Below, piece by piece: positions 1 to 9,032 of a stretch of DNA of 35,582 nucleotides (positions are counted from its first letter, which is position 1; the number at the start of each line of letters is the position of its first letter). The translations under genes were made by a program, and so were the position numbers. The notes beneath the pieces are model-generated. The model did not search any database and was not told the origin of the DNA. It saw only the letters and a program-made list of their open reading frames with translations. Source of the DNA: an uncultured bacterium (GTDB lineage: Bacteria; Krumholzibacteriota; Krumholzibacteriia; LZORAL124-64-63); assembly GCA_903859215.1 (NCBI GenBank), contig CAIOLW010000122.1:1-35582 (forward strand). Direction: 5' to 3'.

Positions 1-53
1 ACATGCTGGCCGAGACGGCCTGGCCGAAGCTCGCCTCGCACCGGGGGCTGTAG
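1..53 (+). CDS. 3' end of an upstream gene, possibly hemC (partial)
   Basis: An open frame enters from the window edge and stops at TAG 51-53. It encodes only about 17 residues (MLAETAWPKLASHRGL preceded by a partial codon), too few to identify a family. It lies two bases upstream of the hemD start and so is almost certainly the previous gene of the same operon. Porphobilinogen deaminase (hemC) is the only step between glutamyl-tRNA and protoheme without a gene in this window, and hemC-hemD adjacency is very common, so hemC is the best guess. That identification rests on context, not on the residues. Confidence 0.45.
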   Translation, partial: MLAETAWPKLASHRGL

Positions 54-55
54 CC

Positions 56-748
56 TTGGCCGCCGGCCGCCGCATCGTCCTGACCCGCGAGGCGCAGGGC
101 AATGCACCGTGGCTGGATCAGCTGCGTTCGCTTGGCCTCGAGGCGCTGGACCTGCCGCTGCTGCGCTACGAGACGCTGGCGGCGCCGGCCCCCGAGGGCC
201 GCTGGGACTGGGCGCTGGTGACATCACCGCAGGGCGCGCGTTCGCTGGCGGAGTGGGACGGATTGCCCGCGGGCGTGAAGCTGGGCGCGTTGGGCGACGG
301 CACGCGCGCCGCGCTGGAAGCCGTCGGGCTGTACGACGTGCTGGGCGTGAACGAACCGGACGGCGCCGCACTGGCCCGCGCGTTCCTGGAATGCGTCGAC
401 GCGCCGTGCCGCGTGCTGCTGCCGGGCGCCGAAGGGCGCCTGCGCGAACCGGGCGCGTCGTTGCGCGCCGCCGGGTGCAAGGTTCTGGAGGTGGCGCTGT
501 ACCGCACGTCGGCGGTGCCCCCGTCGGAACTGCCCGCCGCGCCGCTGGCGGCCGGCGACGTGGTCTTCTTCTGCAGCCCCACCGCGGTGCGCGCCTTTGC
601 CGCCGCGTGGAACGAACGACCGGCATGCGTGGCGATCGGCGCCACCACCGCGGCTGCTGCCCGCGAGGCCGGCTTCGCACCGGAGGTCGCTGCGACCCCC
701 GATCTGGAAGCGATGATCCGGGCCGCCGGCCTGGACCGGGAACCGTAA
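56..748 (+). CDS. hemD: Uroporphyrinogen-III synthase
   Basis: HemD cyclises hydroxymethylbilane with inversion of ring D to give uroporphyrinogen III in the cytoplasm. The 230-residue product has the usual family length (about 240-260) and its weakly conserved two-lobe pattern. It begins with GRRIVLTREAQGNAPWLDQL, typical of the HemD N-terminus. Mid-protein there are CRVLLPGAEGRLREPGASL and KVLEVALYRT, and near the C-terminus VVFFCSPTAVRAFAAAW and ACVAIGATTAAAAREAGF, the 'F.SpsaV..f' and 'a.IG..Ta.a....G' motifs. The start is TTG at 56, two bases after the previous stop, with a G-rich stretch at 42-46 as ribosome-binding site. HemD sequences diverge strongly, so the call uses motif order and neighbours together. 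Confidence 0.88.
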   Translation: MAAGRRIVLTREAQGNAPWLDQLRSLGLEALDLPLLRYETLAAPAPEGRWDWALVTSPQGARSLAEWDGLPAGVKLGALGDGTRAALEAVGLYDVLGVNEPDGAALARAFLECVDAPCRVLLPGAEGRLREPGASLRAAGCKVLEVALYRTSAVPPSELPAAPLAAGDVVFFCSPTAVRAFAAAWNERPACVAIGATTAAAAREAGFAPEVAATPDLEAMIRAAGLDREP

Positions 749-774
749 ACCACCTTCGGACCGGAGTGCACGCC

Positions 775-1749
775 ATGGACATGTACGAACGCCCCCGCCG
801 CCTGCGCACCACGCCCGTCATGCGCGAGATGGTCGCCGAGACCAGCGTCGAGGCGCGCCACCTGATCACGCCGCACTTCGTCGTCGAGGGCACCGGGTTC
901 AAGGACGAGATCGCCAGCATGCCCGGCATCGGCCACGTGTCGGTGGACAACCTGGTCAAGGAAATCGCCGCCGACCTCGAGCTGGGCCTGAAGTCGCACC
1001 TGCTGTTCGGCATCCCCGACAAGAAGGACGCCACCGGCTCGTCGGCGCTGGGCGACGACTCGGTCGTGGCGCGCGCGCTGCGCGAGCTGAAGAAGCAGTT
1101 CGGCCAGGACATCATCACCATCACCGATGTCTGCCTGTGCGCCTACACCAGCCACGGCCACTGCGGCTTCCTGGAGAACGGCAAGGTCGTCAACGACGCC
1201 AGCGTCGAGCAGCTGGCCGAGATGGCCCTGGCCCACGCCCGCAACGGCGCCGACATCGTCAGCCCCTCGGACATGATGGACGGCCGCGTGGGCGCCATGC
1301 GCGAGCTGATGGACGAAGAGGGCTACACCGAGACGTCGATCCTGGCCTACAGCGCCAAGTACGCGAGCGCCTACTACGGCCCGTTCCGCGACGCCTGCGA
1401 CAGCGCGCCGCAGGGCGACCGCAAGAGCTACCAGATGGACGTGCGCAACGGCCGCGAGGGCGTGCTCGAGGCGATGCTGGACGTGGACGAGGGCGCCGAC
1501 ATGGTGATGGTCAAGCCCGCGCTGGCCTACCTGGACATCATCCGCCGCGTGCGCGACGAGGTCATGGTGCCGGTGGTCTGCTACAACGTGTCGGGCGAGT
1601 ACTCGCTGGTGAAGGCCGCCGCGGCCAACGGCTGGGTCAACGAGGCCCTCATCGTGCGTGAAAACCTGCTGGCCATGCGTCGCGCCGGCTCCGATCTCAT
1701 CATCACCTACCACGGCCGCGACGCGCTCGCGAAGGGATGGCTCAAGTGA
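775..1749 (+). CDS. hemB: Delta-aminolevulinic acid dehydratase (porphobilinogen synthase), zinc type
   Basis: HemB condenses two 5-aminolevulinate molecules to porphobilinogen. The 324-residue protein matches the family length. The two Schiff-base lysines are visible: K195 in SAKYASAYYGPFRDAC and K247 in MVMVKPALAYLD. The metal loop DVCLCAYTSHGHCGF supplies three cysteines (C120, C122, C130), the catalytic zinc signature, not the aspartate-rich magnesium-type loop of many plant and proteobacterial enzymes. The frame stays open far upstream, but ATG 775 is chosen because it has CGGAG at 762-766 and gives the standard N-terminus YERPRRLRTTPVMREMV. The stop at 1747-1749 overlaps the next gene. 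Confidence 0.97.
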   Translation: MDMYERPRRLRTTPVMREMVAETSVEARHLITPHFVVEGTGFKDEIASMPGIGHVSVDNLVKEIAADLELGLKSHLLFGIPDKKDATGSSALGDDSVVARALRELKKQFGQDIITITDVCLCAYTSHGHCGFLENGKVVNDASVEQLAEMALAHARNGADIVSPSDMMDGRVGAMRELMDEEGYTETSILAYSAKYASAYYGPFRDACDSAPQGDRKSYQMDVRNGREGVLEAMLDVDEGADMVMVKPALAYLDIIRRVRDEVMVPVVCYNVSGEYSLVKAAAANGWVNEALIVRENLLAMRRAGSDLIITYHGRDALAKGWLK

Positions 1750-3023
1750 GCAACGCGAACTGGTGGGAGCGGGCGCAGAAGGTCATGCCCGGCGGCGTCA
1801 ACAGCCCGGTGCGGTCGTTCAAGTCCGTGCCGGGCGATCCCCTGTTCTTCCGGTCGGCGAAGGGCTGCCGCTTCACCGACGAGGACGGGAAGTCGTACAT
1901 CGACTGGTGCCTGAGCTGGGGCCCGCTCATCCTGGGCCATGCCGACGCCGAGGTGCACGCCGCGGCGCTCGAGGCCATGAACGAGGGTGCGTCGTTCGGC
2001 GCGCCCAGCCGCCGCGAGGTGCTGCTGGCCGAGGCCTTCCTGGCCCGGATGCCGCACTTCGACCAGGTGCGCTTCGTCAGCAGCGGCACCGAGGCCGTGA
2101 TGAGCGCGATCCGCCTGGCGCGCGGTTTCACGGGCCGCGACATCACGGTCAAGTTCAGCGGCTGCTACCACGGCCACACCGACAGCCTGCTCGTGGAAGC
2201 GGGCAGCGGCCTGGCCACGTTCGGCACGCCCAGCAGCGCCGGCGTGCCCAAGGGCTTCAGCGACACGACGGTCGTGCTGCCTTTGGACGACGTCGAGAAG
2301 CTGGAGGCGTTCTTCGCCGCGCGCGGCAGCGAGGTGGCCGCGCTCATCATCGAGCCGGTGCCGGCCAACAGCGGCCTGCTCATCCAGACTGCCGCCTTCC
2401 TGAAGGCCTGCCGCGACCTGACGACGCAGCACGGCGCGCTGCTCATCTTCGACGAGGTCATCACCGGCTTCCGCGTGGCGCGCGGCGGCGCGGCCGAACT
2501 GCTCGGCATCACGCCGGACATGGGCACCTACGGCAAGATCATGGGCGGCGGCTTCCCGGTCGGCGCCTACGCCACGCGCAAGGACATCATGGCGCATGTC
2601 TCGCCGCTGGGCTCCGTGTACCAGGCCGGCACGCTGAGCGGCAACCCGGTGGCGATGGCCGCGGGACTTGTGACTTTGGAGAAGACGGGTCGACCCGGCT
2701 TTTACGAGGAGCTCGAGCGCAAGGGCGCGCGGCTGGAGGCTGGCCTGAAGAAGGCCGCGTCGGATGCCGGCATCACCGCCAGCCTGGCGCGGCAGGGCTC
2801 GCTGTTCTGGTGCGTGTTCCAGCCCGAGGCGCCGCGCGCGGTCGAGGCCGTCGACGGCTCGAAGATGCCCGTCTACGGCCGGCTGCACCGCGACCTGATC
2901 GACCGCGGCATCTACCTGGCCCCGTCGGGCTGGGAAGTCGGGTTCGTGAGCGCGGCGCATACCGACGCCGACATCGACGCCACGGTGAGCGCCGTGGCCG
3001 ACACCTTCAAGAGCTGGAGCTGA
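1746..3023 (+). CDS. hemL: Glutamate-1-semialdehyde 2,1-aminomutase
   Basis: HemL is a PLP-dependent aminomutase that converts glutamate-1-semialdehyde to 5-aminolevulinate, the second step of the C5 pathway begun by HemA at the far end of this operon. Diagnostic segments are VMPGGVNSPVRSF near the N-terminus, FVSSGTEAVMSAIRLARG, LLIFDEVITGFR with the PLP-ring aspartate, and the lysine of GTYGKIMGGGFPVGAY (codon 2535-2537). Two in-frame starts compete. ATG 1737 directly abuts GAAGGG with no spacer. GTG 1746 forms a GTGA overlap with the hemB stop and has GAAGGGA about eight bases upstream, so 1746 is preferred (425 residues; 428 from 1737). Confidence 0.95.
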   Translation: MSNANWWERAQKVMPGGVNSPVRSFKSVPGDPLFFRSAKGCRFTDEDGKSYIDWCLSWGPLILGHADAEVHAAALEAMNEGASFGAPSRREVLLAEAFLARMPHFDQVRFVSSGTEAVMSAIRLARGFTGRDITVKFSGCYHGHTDSLLVEAGSGLATFGTPSSAGVPKGFSDTTVVLPLDDVEKLEAFFAARGSEVAALIIEPVPANSGLLIQTAAFLKACRDLTTQHGALLIFDEVITGFRVARGGAAELLGITPDMGTYGKIMGGGFPVGAYATRKDIMAHVSPLGSVYQAGTLSGNPVAMAAGLVTLEKTGRPGFYEELERKGARLEAGLKKAASDAGITASLARQGSLFWCVFQPEAPRAVEAVDGSKMPVYGRLHRDLIDRGIYLAPSGWEVGFVSAAHTDADIDATVSAVADTFKSWS

Positions 3024-3028
3024 CGCGC

Positions 3029-4066
3029 ATGGCCGACCTCAAGGATTGCCTCTTCCTGAAGAACCTGCGCGGCGAGCCGTGCGACCGCACGCCCATCTGG
3101 GTCATGCGCCAGGCGGGCCGCTACCTGCCCGAGTACATGGAGGTGCGGTCGAAGATCTCGTTCAACGACCTGTGCCGTTCGCCCGAGGCGGCCTGCGAGG
3201 TCACCATCCAGCCGATCCGGCGGTTCGGCTTCGATGCGGCGATCATGTTCAGCGACATCCTGACGCCGTTGGAAGCGATGGGCGCCCCGTTCGACTTCTC
3301 GCACGGCGGCCCCAAGCTGGAGCGGCCGCTGCGCGACGAGCGCGACATCCGCTCTCTGGAACGCTACCCGTCGCTCGAGGGTGTGCCGTACGTGGCCGAC
3401 GCCATCAAGCTGATGAAGAAGGAACTGGGCGACAAGACGCCGCTGATCGGCTTCGCCGGCTCGCCGTTCACGCTGGCCAGCTACCTGATCGAGGGCGGCG
3501 GCTCCAAGGAGTACGAGCACCTCAAGACGATGCTGTACTCGCGGCCCGAGCTGCTGCAGGAGCTGCTCGACCTGTTGGGCGACCAGGTGCTGGACTACCT
3601 GAAGATGCAGGTCGCGGCCGGCGTCGACGCCGTGCAGCTGTTCGACACCTGGGGCGGCATCCTGCACCCGGCCGACTACGAGAAGCACGTGCTGCCGGTG
3701 GTGCGCCGCATCATGGACGGCCTGAAGGACTCGGGCGTGCCGCGCATCTACTTCCTGAAGGGCAGCGCGCCGTACAACCACCTCATCTCGACCCTGGATG
3801 TCGAGTGCTTCGGGGTGGACTGGACGCAGGACCTGACGCGCGCCATCACTGAACTGCCGGGCCGCTGCGTGCAGGGCAACCTGGACCCGCTGGTGCTGTA
3901 CGGCAACCACGAGCAGGTGCGCTCGCGCGCGCTGGAGATCTGCCGCAAGGGCGAAAAGGCCCCCGGCCACGTGTTCAACCTGGGGCACGGCATCCTGCCG
4001 CATGCGCCGATCCCCGCGGTGGAGACCCTGGTCCGCACGGTCCAGGAATTCCGGCGCGGTCACTGA
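3029..4066 (+). CDS. hemE: Uroporphyrinogen decarboxylase
   Basis: HemE removes four acetate carboxyls from uroporphyrinogen III to give coproporphyrinogen III. The 345-residue protein has family length. Both family signatures are present: PIWVMRQAGRYLPEY (R27, R31) and GFAGSPFTLASYLIEGGGS. The substrate-binding aspartate is D76 in MFSDILTP. The C-terminal FNLGHGILPHAP motif carries the conserved histidine. ATG 3029 lies five bases after the hemL stop with GGAG at 3016-3019 inside the end of hemL, implying translational coupling. The open frame continues upstream through hemL, but that part is antisense-like and does not match the family. Confidence 0.97.
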   Translation: MADLKDCLFLKNLRGEPCDRTPIWVMRQAGRYLPEYMEVRSKISFNDLCRSPEAACEVTIQPIRRFGFDAAIMFSDILTPLEAMGAPFDFSHGGPKLERPLRDERDIRSLERYPSLEGVPYVADAIKLMKKELGDKTPLIGFAGSPFTLASYLIEGGGSKEYEHLKTMLYSRPELLQELLDLLGDQVLDYLKMQVAAGVDAVQLFDTWGGILHPADYEKHVLPVVRRIMDGLKDSGVPRIYFLKGSAPYNHLISTLDVECFGVDWTQDLTRAITELPGRCVQGNLDPLVLYGNHEQVRSRALEICRKGEKAPGHVFNLGHGILPHAPIPAVETLVRTVQEFRRGH

Positions 4067-4096
4067 TAGAACGACAGAGCGTAAGGACGGACAACC

Positions 4097-5473
4097 ATGT
4101 CCTTGAACATACCGGCCGACTTCGTCGAGAAGTACAACACCGCCGGGCCGCGCTACACCAGTTACCCGACGGTGCCGGCCTGGAAACAGGCTTTCGGCGA
4201 CGCCGAGTACCGCGAGGCGCTGGCCGAGCTGGCCCAGAAACCCGATGACGAGCTGGCCATCTACCTGCACCTGCCCTTCTGCGCCAAGCACTGCTTCTAC
4301 TGCGGCTGCAATGCGCTGGTCACGCGCGAGAAGAACGCCGTCACCGAGTATCTCGACCGCGTCGAGAAGGAACTGGCGATGGTCACCGCGCTGATCGGCA
4401 CGAACCGGCGCGTGGTGCAGTTCCACTGGGGCGGGGGCACGCCGAACTACCTCAGCGAGGCCGAGGTGAACCGCGCCCTGGCGATGTTCCGCGGCGCGTT
4501 CGACCTGGCGCCCGACGCCGAGGTGTCGCTGGAGATCGACCCGCGCATCGCCACGCCCGAGCAGGTGGCCTTCCTGCGCTTGGCCGGCTTCAACCGCATC
4601 AGCCTGGGCGTGCAGGACTTCGAGGAGTCCGTACAGGTGGCCATCGGCCGCCGGCAGGGCCGCGAGCGCACGCTGAACGTGTACCAGAGCTGCCGTGACG
4701 CCGGCTTCCCCGGCGTCAACGTCGACCTGGTGTACGGCCTGCCCGGCCAGACCCGCGAATCGTTCACGCGCACCCTCGGCGAGATCATCGGCCTGCAGCC
4801 CGACCGTGTGGCCTGCTTCTCGTACGCGCACGTGCCCTGGGTGCGGCCGCTGCAGAACAAGGTCGACACGACGCACATGCTGGGCGGCTACGACAAGTTC
4901 GCCCTGTTCCAGCTGACGGTCGACCTGTTCAAGGACGCCGACTACACCTGGATCGGCATCGACCATTTTGCGAAAAAGGGCGACGAGTTGTCGGTGGCGC
5001 TGCAGAACCGCGCCCTGCACCGCAATTTCATGGGCTACGCCACCAAGCCGGCCCCGCACATGCTGGCCTTCGGCATGAGCGGCATCGGCGACGTCTGCGA
5101 CCGCTTCGTGCAGAACGACGCCGAACTGGAGCCGTGGGGCGCGGCCATCGACGCCGGCAAGCTGCCCATCGTCAAGGGCCACAAGCTGAACGACGACGAC
5201 CGCATGCGGCGCCTGGTCATCCTGAACGTGATGTGCAACCTGGAGCTGCCCTGGAAGCTGACCGAGGCCGCCTTCGGCGCCCCGGCCGACCGCCTGCTGG
5301 CCGGCGAACTGGCCGCGCTGCCGCCGCTGGTGGCCGACGGCCTGGTCACGGCCGACGACTTCGGGCTGCGCATCACCGACAAGGGCCGCTACTTCGTGCG
5401 CAACGTCGCCATGATCTTCGACGCGTACCTCGCGGGCGCGGGCGACAAGCCCCTGTTCTCGAGGACCGTCTAG
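4097..5473 (+). CDS. hemN: Oxygen-independent coproporphyrinogen III dehydrogenase (radical SAM)
   Basis: HemN oxidatively decarboxylates two propionates of coproporphyrinogen III to protoporphyrinogen IX by radical SAM chemistry. The cluster motif CAKHCFYCGC gives C62, C66, C69 and C71, the CX3CX2CXC spacing that separates true HemN from HemW-like paralogues. Further HemN marks are the N-terminal YNTAGPRYTSYPTVPAW, the SAM-binding QFHWGGGTPNYLS, ISLGVQDFEESVQ, NVDLVYGLPGQT, and a C-terminal HemN domain ending RYFVRNVAMIFD. At 458 residues it has full length. It starts 30 bases after hemE with AAGGA near 4083. No hemF is in the window, so this step appears oxygen-independent although the organism has an aerobic oxidase. 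Confidence 0.97.
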   Translation: MSLNIPADFVEKYNTAGPRYTSYPTVPAWKQAFGDAEYREALAELAQKPDDELAIYLHLPFCAKHCFYCGCNALVTREKNAVTEYLDRVEKELAMVTALIGTNRRVVQFHWGGGTPNYLSEAEVNRALAMFRGAFDLAPDAEVSLEIDPRIATPEQVAFLRLAGFNRISLGVQDFEESVQVAIGRRQGRERTLNVYQSCRDAGFPGVNVDLVYGLPGQTRESFTRTLGEIIGLQPDRVACFSYAHVPWVRPLQNKVDTTHMLGGYDKFALFQLTVDLFKDADYTWIGIDHFAKKGDELSVALQNRALHRNFMGYATKPAPHMLAFGMSGIGDVCDRFVQNDAELEPWGAAIDAGKLPIVKGHKLNDDDRMRRLVILNVMCNLELPWKLTEAAFGAPADRLLAGELAALPPLVADGLVTADDFGLRITDKGRYFVRNVAMIFDAYLAGAGDKPLFSRTV

Positions 5474-5474
5474 G

Positions 5475-6590
5475 ATGGCCTCTGCGCGGTCATCGCTCGC
5501 CGGTAAGATCGCCGGGTACCAGGCCACGCGCCTGGACCCGGCGCGTCGTACCGGCCTGATCCTGGCCGGCATGGGCGGTCCGGACGGCCCCGGCGCCGTC
5601 GAGCCCTTCCTGCGCAACCTGTTCCGCGACCCGCAGATCTTCCCGGTGCCGCCGCTGCTGGCGCCGATCATCGGCTGGGGCATCGCGCGCAAGCGCTCGC
5701 CCGAGGTGCGCAAGCGGTACCTCATGGTCAGCCCCGACTCGGTGACGCCGCAGCTGGCCACGACGCGGCGGCAGGGCGAACTGCTGGCCCAGCGGCTGCG
5801 CGCGGGCGGGTACGACGTGACCCCGGACATCGCGATGCGCTACTGGCAGCCCTACCCGGACGAGGCCGTGTCGCGCCTGATGCGCGGCGGGGCCGAGCAG
5901 TACATCGTGATCCCGATGTACCCGCAGTTCTCGGCCGCCACGAACGGCAGCACGCTCGACTTCGTGCTCGATTCCCTGAAGCGCATGGCGACCACGGCGC
6001 CCGTGCACGTGATGGCCGACTGGCACCTGCTGCCGGGCTTCATCGAGGCGCTGGCCGCCCCGGCGACGGCGCAGCTCATCGCCTGGGCCGGGGCCGGCGA
6101 GGACCCGAAGTCCTCGGCGCTGCTCTATGTGGCGCACTCGCTGCCGTATTCCTTCATCCAGCGGGGCGACTGCTACGAGGAGCGCACGCGCGCCACCGTG
6201 GCGGCGGTGCACGCGAACGTGACGGCGGCGGTGGCGGCGGCGGGCTTCGCCGAATGGCAGCGCGCACTGATGGCCGGCGGCAACGAGCCGGCGATCACCT
6301 TCCAGAGCCGGGTCGGCCCCGTGCGCTGGCTGGAGCCGAATATCGAAGCCGAGACGAAGCGTATCGCGGGCGCGGGCTGCCGGCGGCTGTTCGTGCAGCC
6401 GGTCAGCTTCACCTGCGAGCACATCGAGACGCTGCTCGAGCTCGACGTCGAGCTGAAGGAAACAGCCGCAAAGGCGGGACTGCACGGCTTCGCGCGGGGC
6501 GCGGCGCTGAACGAGGATGCGGGGTGGCTCGACTCGCTGGCGGCGCACCTGGCCGCGGCGGCGTTCGGGCGGAGGGGTGTCGATGCCTGA
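5475..6590 (+). CDS. hemH: Ferrochelatase (protoporphyrin-type)
   Basis: HemH inserts ferrous iron into the porphyrin. The 371-residue protein shows LILAGMGGPDGPGAVEPFLR (family LLN.GgP.s...V..fL), LRNLFRDPQIFPVP, VIPMYPQFSAATNGS, the metal-binding histidine H221 in YVAHSLPYSF, TFQSRVGPVRWLEP, and VSFTCEHIETLLELD with the conserved His-Ile-Glu-Thr. The wording is that of classical ferrochelatases, and hemN and hemY flank it, pointing to the protoporphyrin branch and away from the coproporphyrin-dependent one. ATG 5475 is one base after the hemN stop. An N-terminal extension of about 25 residues precedes the conserved core. Confidence 0.95.
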   Translation: MASARSSLAGKIAGYQATRLDPARRTGLILAGMGGPDGPGAVEPFLRNLFRDPQIFPVPPLLAPIIGWGIARKRSPEVRKRYLMVSPDSVTPQLATTRRQGELLAQRLRAGGYDVTPDIAMRYWQPYPDEAVSRLMRGGAEQYIVIPMYPQFSAATNGSTLDFVLDSLKRMATTAPVHVMADWHLLPGFIEALAAPATAQLIAWAGAGEDPKSSALLYVAHSLPYSFIQRGDCYEERTRATVAAVHANVTAAVAAAGFAEWQRALMAGGNEPAITFQSRVGPVRWLEPNIEAETKRIAGAGCRRLFVQPVSFTCEHIETLLELDVELKETAAKAGLHGFARGAALNEDAGWLDSLAAHLAAAAFGRRGVDA

Positions 6591-8100
6591 GGCAAGCGGA
6601 CAAGAATCCAGCGGACAAGGACTCAAGGTCGCGGTGATCGGCGGCGGCGTGGCCGGACTGGCCGCGGCGCTGGCGCTGCGCGACCGGGCGCGCGCCCTGG
6701 GCGTGGACCTGGCGGTGACGGTGTTCGAGAAGGACACCGAGACCGGCGGCAACCTGCGCACCCTCAACCAGGGTGGCTGGCAGTTCGAGTGGGGCCCGAA
6801 CGGGTTCCTCGACAACGAGCCGGCCACGCTGCGCCTGGTCGATCGGCTGGGCCTGCGGCCGCGCCTTCTCCGCAGTAGTGACGCCACGCGCCGGCGGTTC
6901 CTGCTCGTGAACGGCAAGCTGCAGGAGATCCCGCTGTCGCCGAAGGCCTTCCTGTCCTCGAAGATGCTGTCCACGCGCGGCAAGCTGCGCATGGCGGGCG
7001 AGCTGCTGGTGCCCGGCCGCAGGGACCTCGGCCGCGCCGCCGTCGACATCACGACCGACGAGACCATCGACCGCTTCGGCGAGCGCCGGCTGGGTCGCGA
7101 GTTTGCGAACGTCATGCTCGACCCCATGGTCAAGGGCGTGTTCGGCGGCGAGTCGAAGCAGCTCAGCCTGGCGGCGGCCTTCCCGCGCATGGTCGAGCTG
7201 GAACGCGAACACGGCGGGCTGTTCCGCGCGATGATCGCCCTCGGCCGCGAGAAGCGCCGCAAGGGCCGCCGCACCGACGCGGGCCCGACCGGCGTGCTTC
7301 ATTCGTTCGACGGCGGCATGGCCGTGCTGGTCGACGGCCTGGCCCGCGCCCTGGACGAGGACGCGCAGGCCGAGGTCGTGCGCGGCGCCGACGTTGCGGC
7401 GATCACGCGCATGGCCGACGGGTGGCGCGTGTCGTGCTCGATCGACGGCTATAGCGTATCTTGGCCGAGCGGCGAGCAGGGTGGCTTCACGGCCGTGCTC
7501 GACGCGGCGCCCTCGCACGCGGCGGCGCGCCACACGGCCGCGCTGGACCCCGCCCTGTCGGCCGACCTGGCCGCCATCCCCTACGCCCCGATGGCCGTCA
7601 TCGCGCTGGGCTACCCGCGCGACAAGGTCGACCACGACCTGAACGGCTTCGGCCTGCTGGTGCCCGGCCAGGAGAAGCGCACCGCCCTGGGCGTGCTCTG
7701 GAGCAGCAGCATCTTCCCGGGCCTGGCGCCCGACGGCCGCGTGCTCTTGCGCTGCATGGCCGGCGGCGCGGGCAATCCCGGGGCGATGACGCTCAGCGAC
7801 GACGAACTGGTGAAGCGGATGCTGGCCGACCTCGGGCCCCTGCTGGGCCTGCGCGGCGAGCCCGAGCTTGTGAATATCATTCGCCACGGGCGCGCGATCG
7901 CGCAATATGTCCCGGGGCACCTGGCCCGGCTGGCGGCCATCGACGCGGCGGCCGCCCGGCACGGGTCGTTGTGGTTCGCGGGGAGCGCCTACCGGGGCAT
8001 CGCCGTGAACGCGTGCGTCAAGGAGTCCGAGATGGTTGCCGACAAGATCCTGGCTGCGCTGACGGGCGCGCGGCCACAGTCCGCGGAGGTGGCGCGATGA
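6583..8100 (+). CDS. hemY: Protoporphyrinogen oxidase, HemY/PPOX type
   Basis: This FAD-dependent oxidase converts protoporphyrinogen IX to protoporphyrin IX, the substrate of the ferrochelatase encoded just upstream. The dinucleotide-binding motif VAVIGGGVAGLAAALALRD sits at about residues 15-33. It is followed by VFEKDTETGGNLRT, WEFxxGPNGFLDNEP-like text (FEWGPNGFLDNEP) and FANVMLDPMVKGVFGGE, all of the amine-oxidase superfamily PPOX branch. The C-terminal FAGSAYRGIAVNACVKE is the second FAD motif. ATG 6583 overlaps the hemH stop by eight bases and has GGAGGGG at 6571-6577. At 505 residues it is slightly longer than the usual 460-480. HemY enzymes normally use oxygen, in contrast to HemN. 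Confidence 0.93.
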   Translation: MPEASGQESSGQGLKVAVIGGGVAGLAAALALRDRARALGVDLAVTVFEKDTETGGNLRTLNQGGWQFEWGPNGFLDNEPATLRLVDRLGLRPRLLRSSDATRRRFLLVNGKLQEIPLSPKAFLSSKMLSTRGKLRMAGELLVPGRRDLGRAAVDITTDETIDRFGERRLGREFANVMLDPMVKGVFGGESKQLSLAAAFPRMVELEREHGGLFRAMIALGREKRRKGRRTDAGPTGVLHSFDGGMAVLVDGLARALDEDAQAEVVRGADVAAITRMADGWRVSCSIDGYSVSWPSGEQGGFTAVLDAAPSHAAARHTAALDPALSADLAAIPYAPMAVIALGYPRDKVDHDLNGFGLLVPGQEKRTALGVLWSSSIFPGLAPDGRVLLRCMAGGAGNPGAMTLSDDELVKRMLADLGPLLGLRGEPELVNIIRHGRAIAQYVPGHLARLAAIDAAAARHGSLWFAGSAYRGIAVNACVKESEMVADKILAALTGARPQSAEVAR

Positions 8101-9032
8101 CCGCGCTGATGACCGTGCTGACGATCCTGCTGCCGATCCTCTACCTGGCGGTGTGGGCCGACTACCTGTGGCTGTTCTACACGGAGCACCCGCTGGCCCG
8201 GCGCACCTGCTCGCGGGCGGCCGGTGTCGTCGTGGTCCTTCACATGGGCGTGATGGTGCTGCGCGGACTGGCGCTGCACCGGCTGCCGATGGGCACGCAG
8301 GCCGAGTTCATGGGCGCCCTCGCGGTGGCGCTGCTGGGCACGTACCTGGTGGTCGAGCGTCGCCTGCGCGCGAAGAACACCGGCTTTTTGACGACGGGCG
8401 CGGCGGGCCTGATGATGCTGTCGGCCGCCGTCGTCGAACCCGGCGGGGCCAAGGTCAGCCCGCTGCTGAGCGATCCCGGGTTCGCCGGCCATGCCGTGCT
8501 GGTGCTGCTGGCCTACACGGCGCTCAGCCTGAGCTTCCTCTACGCTGTCCTGTACCTGGTGCTGGCGCGCCAGTTGATGCGCCGCCGGTTCGGGCTGCTG
8601 TTCCGGCGTTTGCCCGCGCTCGAGACGCTTGAGCGCATGAGCGTCGTCGCGGTGGAGATGGGCGTGCCGCTGCTGTTCCTGGCGCTGGCGCTGGGCCACC
8701 TGTGGATGTACGACCTGGCCGATCGCCCGGGCCTGGACCCGCGGCTGGCCCAGGCGCTGACGCCGTGGGATCCCAAGATCCTCTTCTCGTGGGTCATCTT
8801 CCTGGGCTACACCGCGGGCCTGGTCGGCCACCGCTTCTTCGGCTGGCGCGGGCGGCGCATGAACATCATGGCCGTCGCCGCCTTCGTGACCGTGGTGCTG
8901 GGCATGGGCGCGGTGCACCACTTCTTCCCGACGTTCCACAAGTTCCCCGGCCTCGACGCCTCGGCCGTCACGGCGCCGCGGGGCGACGGACCGGCCTTCG
9001 CCGCGGACCACCAGTTGACCGGGGAGCGGTGA
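8097..9032 (+). CDS. hemX: HemX/CcsA-like cytochrome c assembly membrane protein
   Basis: The product is a 311-residue integral membrane protein with about eight hydrophobic segments, belonging to the CcmC/CcsA/HemX cytochrome-assembly superfamily. Visible family features are conserved histidines near membrane segments (H49, H132, H201, H275/H276) and the late segment LTPWDPKILFSWVIFLGYTA followed by HRFFGWRGRR. This is the HemX-type variant of the tryptophan-rich heme-handling region. In Bacillus-type operons hemX directly neighbours hemA and affects glutamyl-tRNA reductase level; the same adjacency occurs here. ATG 8097 overlaps the hemY stop (ATGA), and its own stop shares a base with the hemA start. 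A direct role in heme export for cytochrome c maturation is the alternative. Confidence 0.82.
   Translation: MTALMTVLTILLPILYLAVWADYLWLFYTEHPLARRTCSRAAGVVVVLHMGVMVLRGLALHRLPMGTQAEFMGALAVALLGTYLVVERRLRAKNTGFLTTGAAGLMMLSAAVVEPGGAKVSPLLSDPGFAGHAVLVLLAYTALSLSFLYAVLYLVLARQLMRRRFGLLFRRLPALETLERMSVVAVEMGVPLLFLALALGHLWMYDLADRPGLDPRLAQALTPWDPKILFSWVIFLGYTAGLVGHRFFGWRGRRMNIMAVAAFVTVVLGMGAVHHFFPTFHKFPGLDASAVTAPRGDGPAFAADHQLTGER

Noticed and set aside
2912-5830. A 972-residue open frame on the minus strand across hemE and hemN
   Set aside because: It is antisense to two unmistakable genes, has repetitive arginine/valine/glutamine-rich composition and no family motif; long antisense frames are expected at this G+C content.
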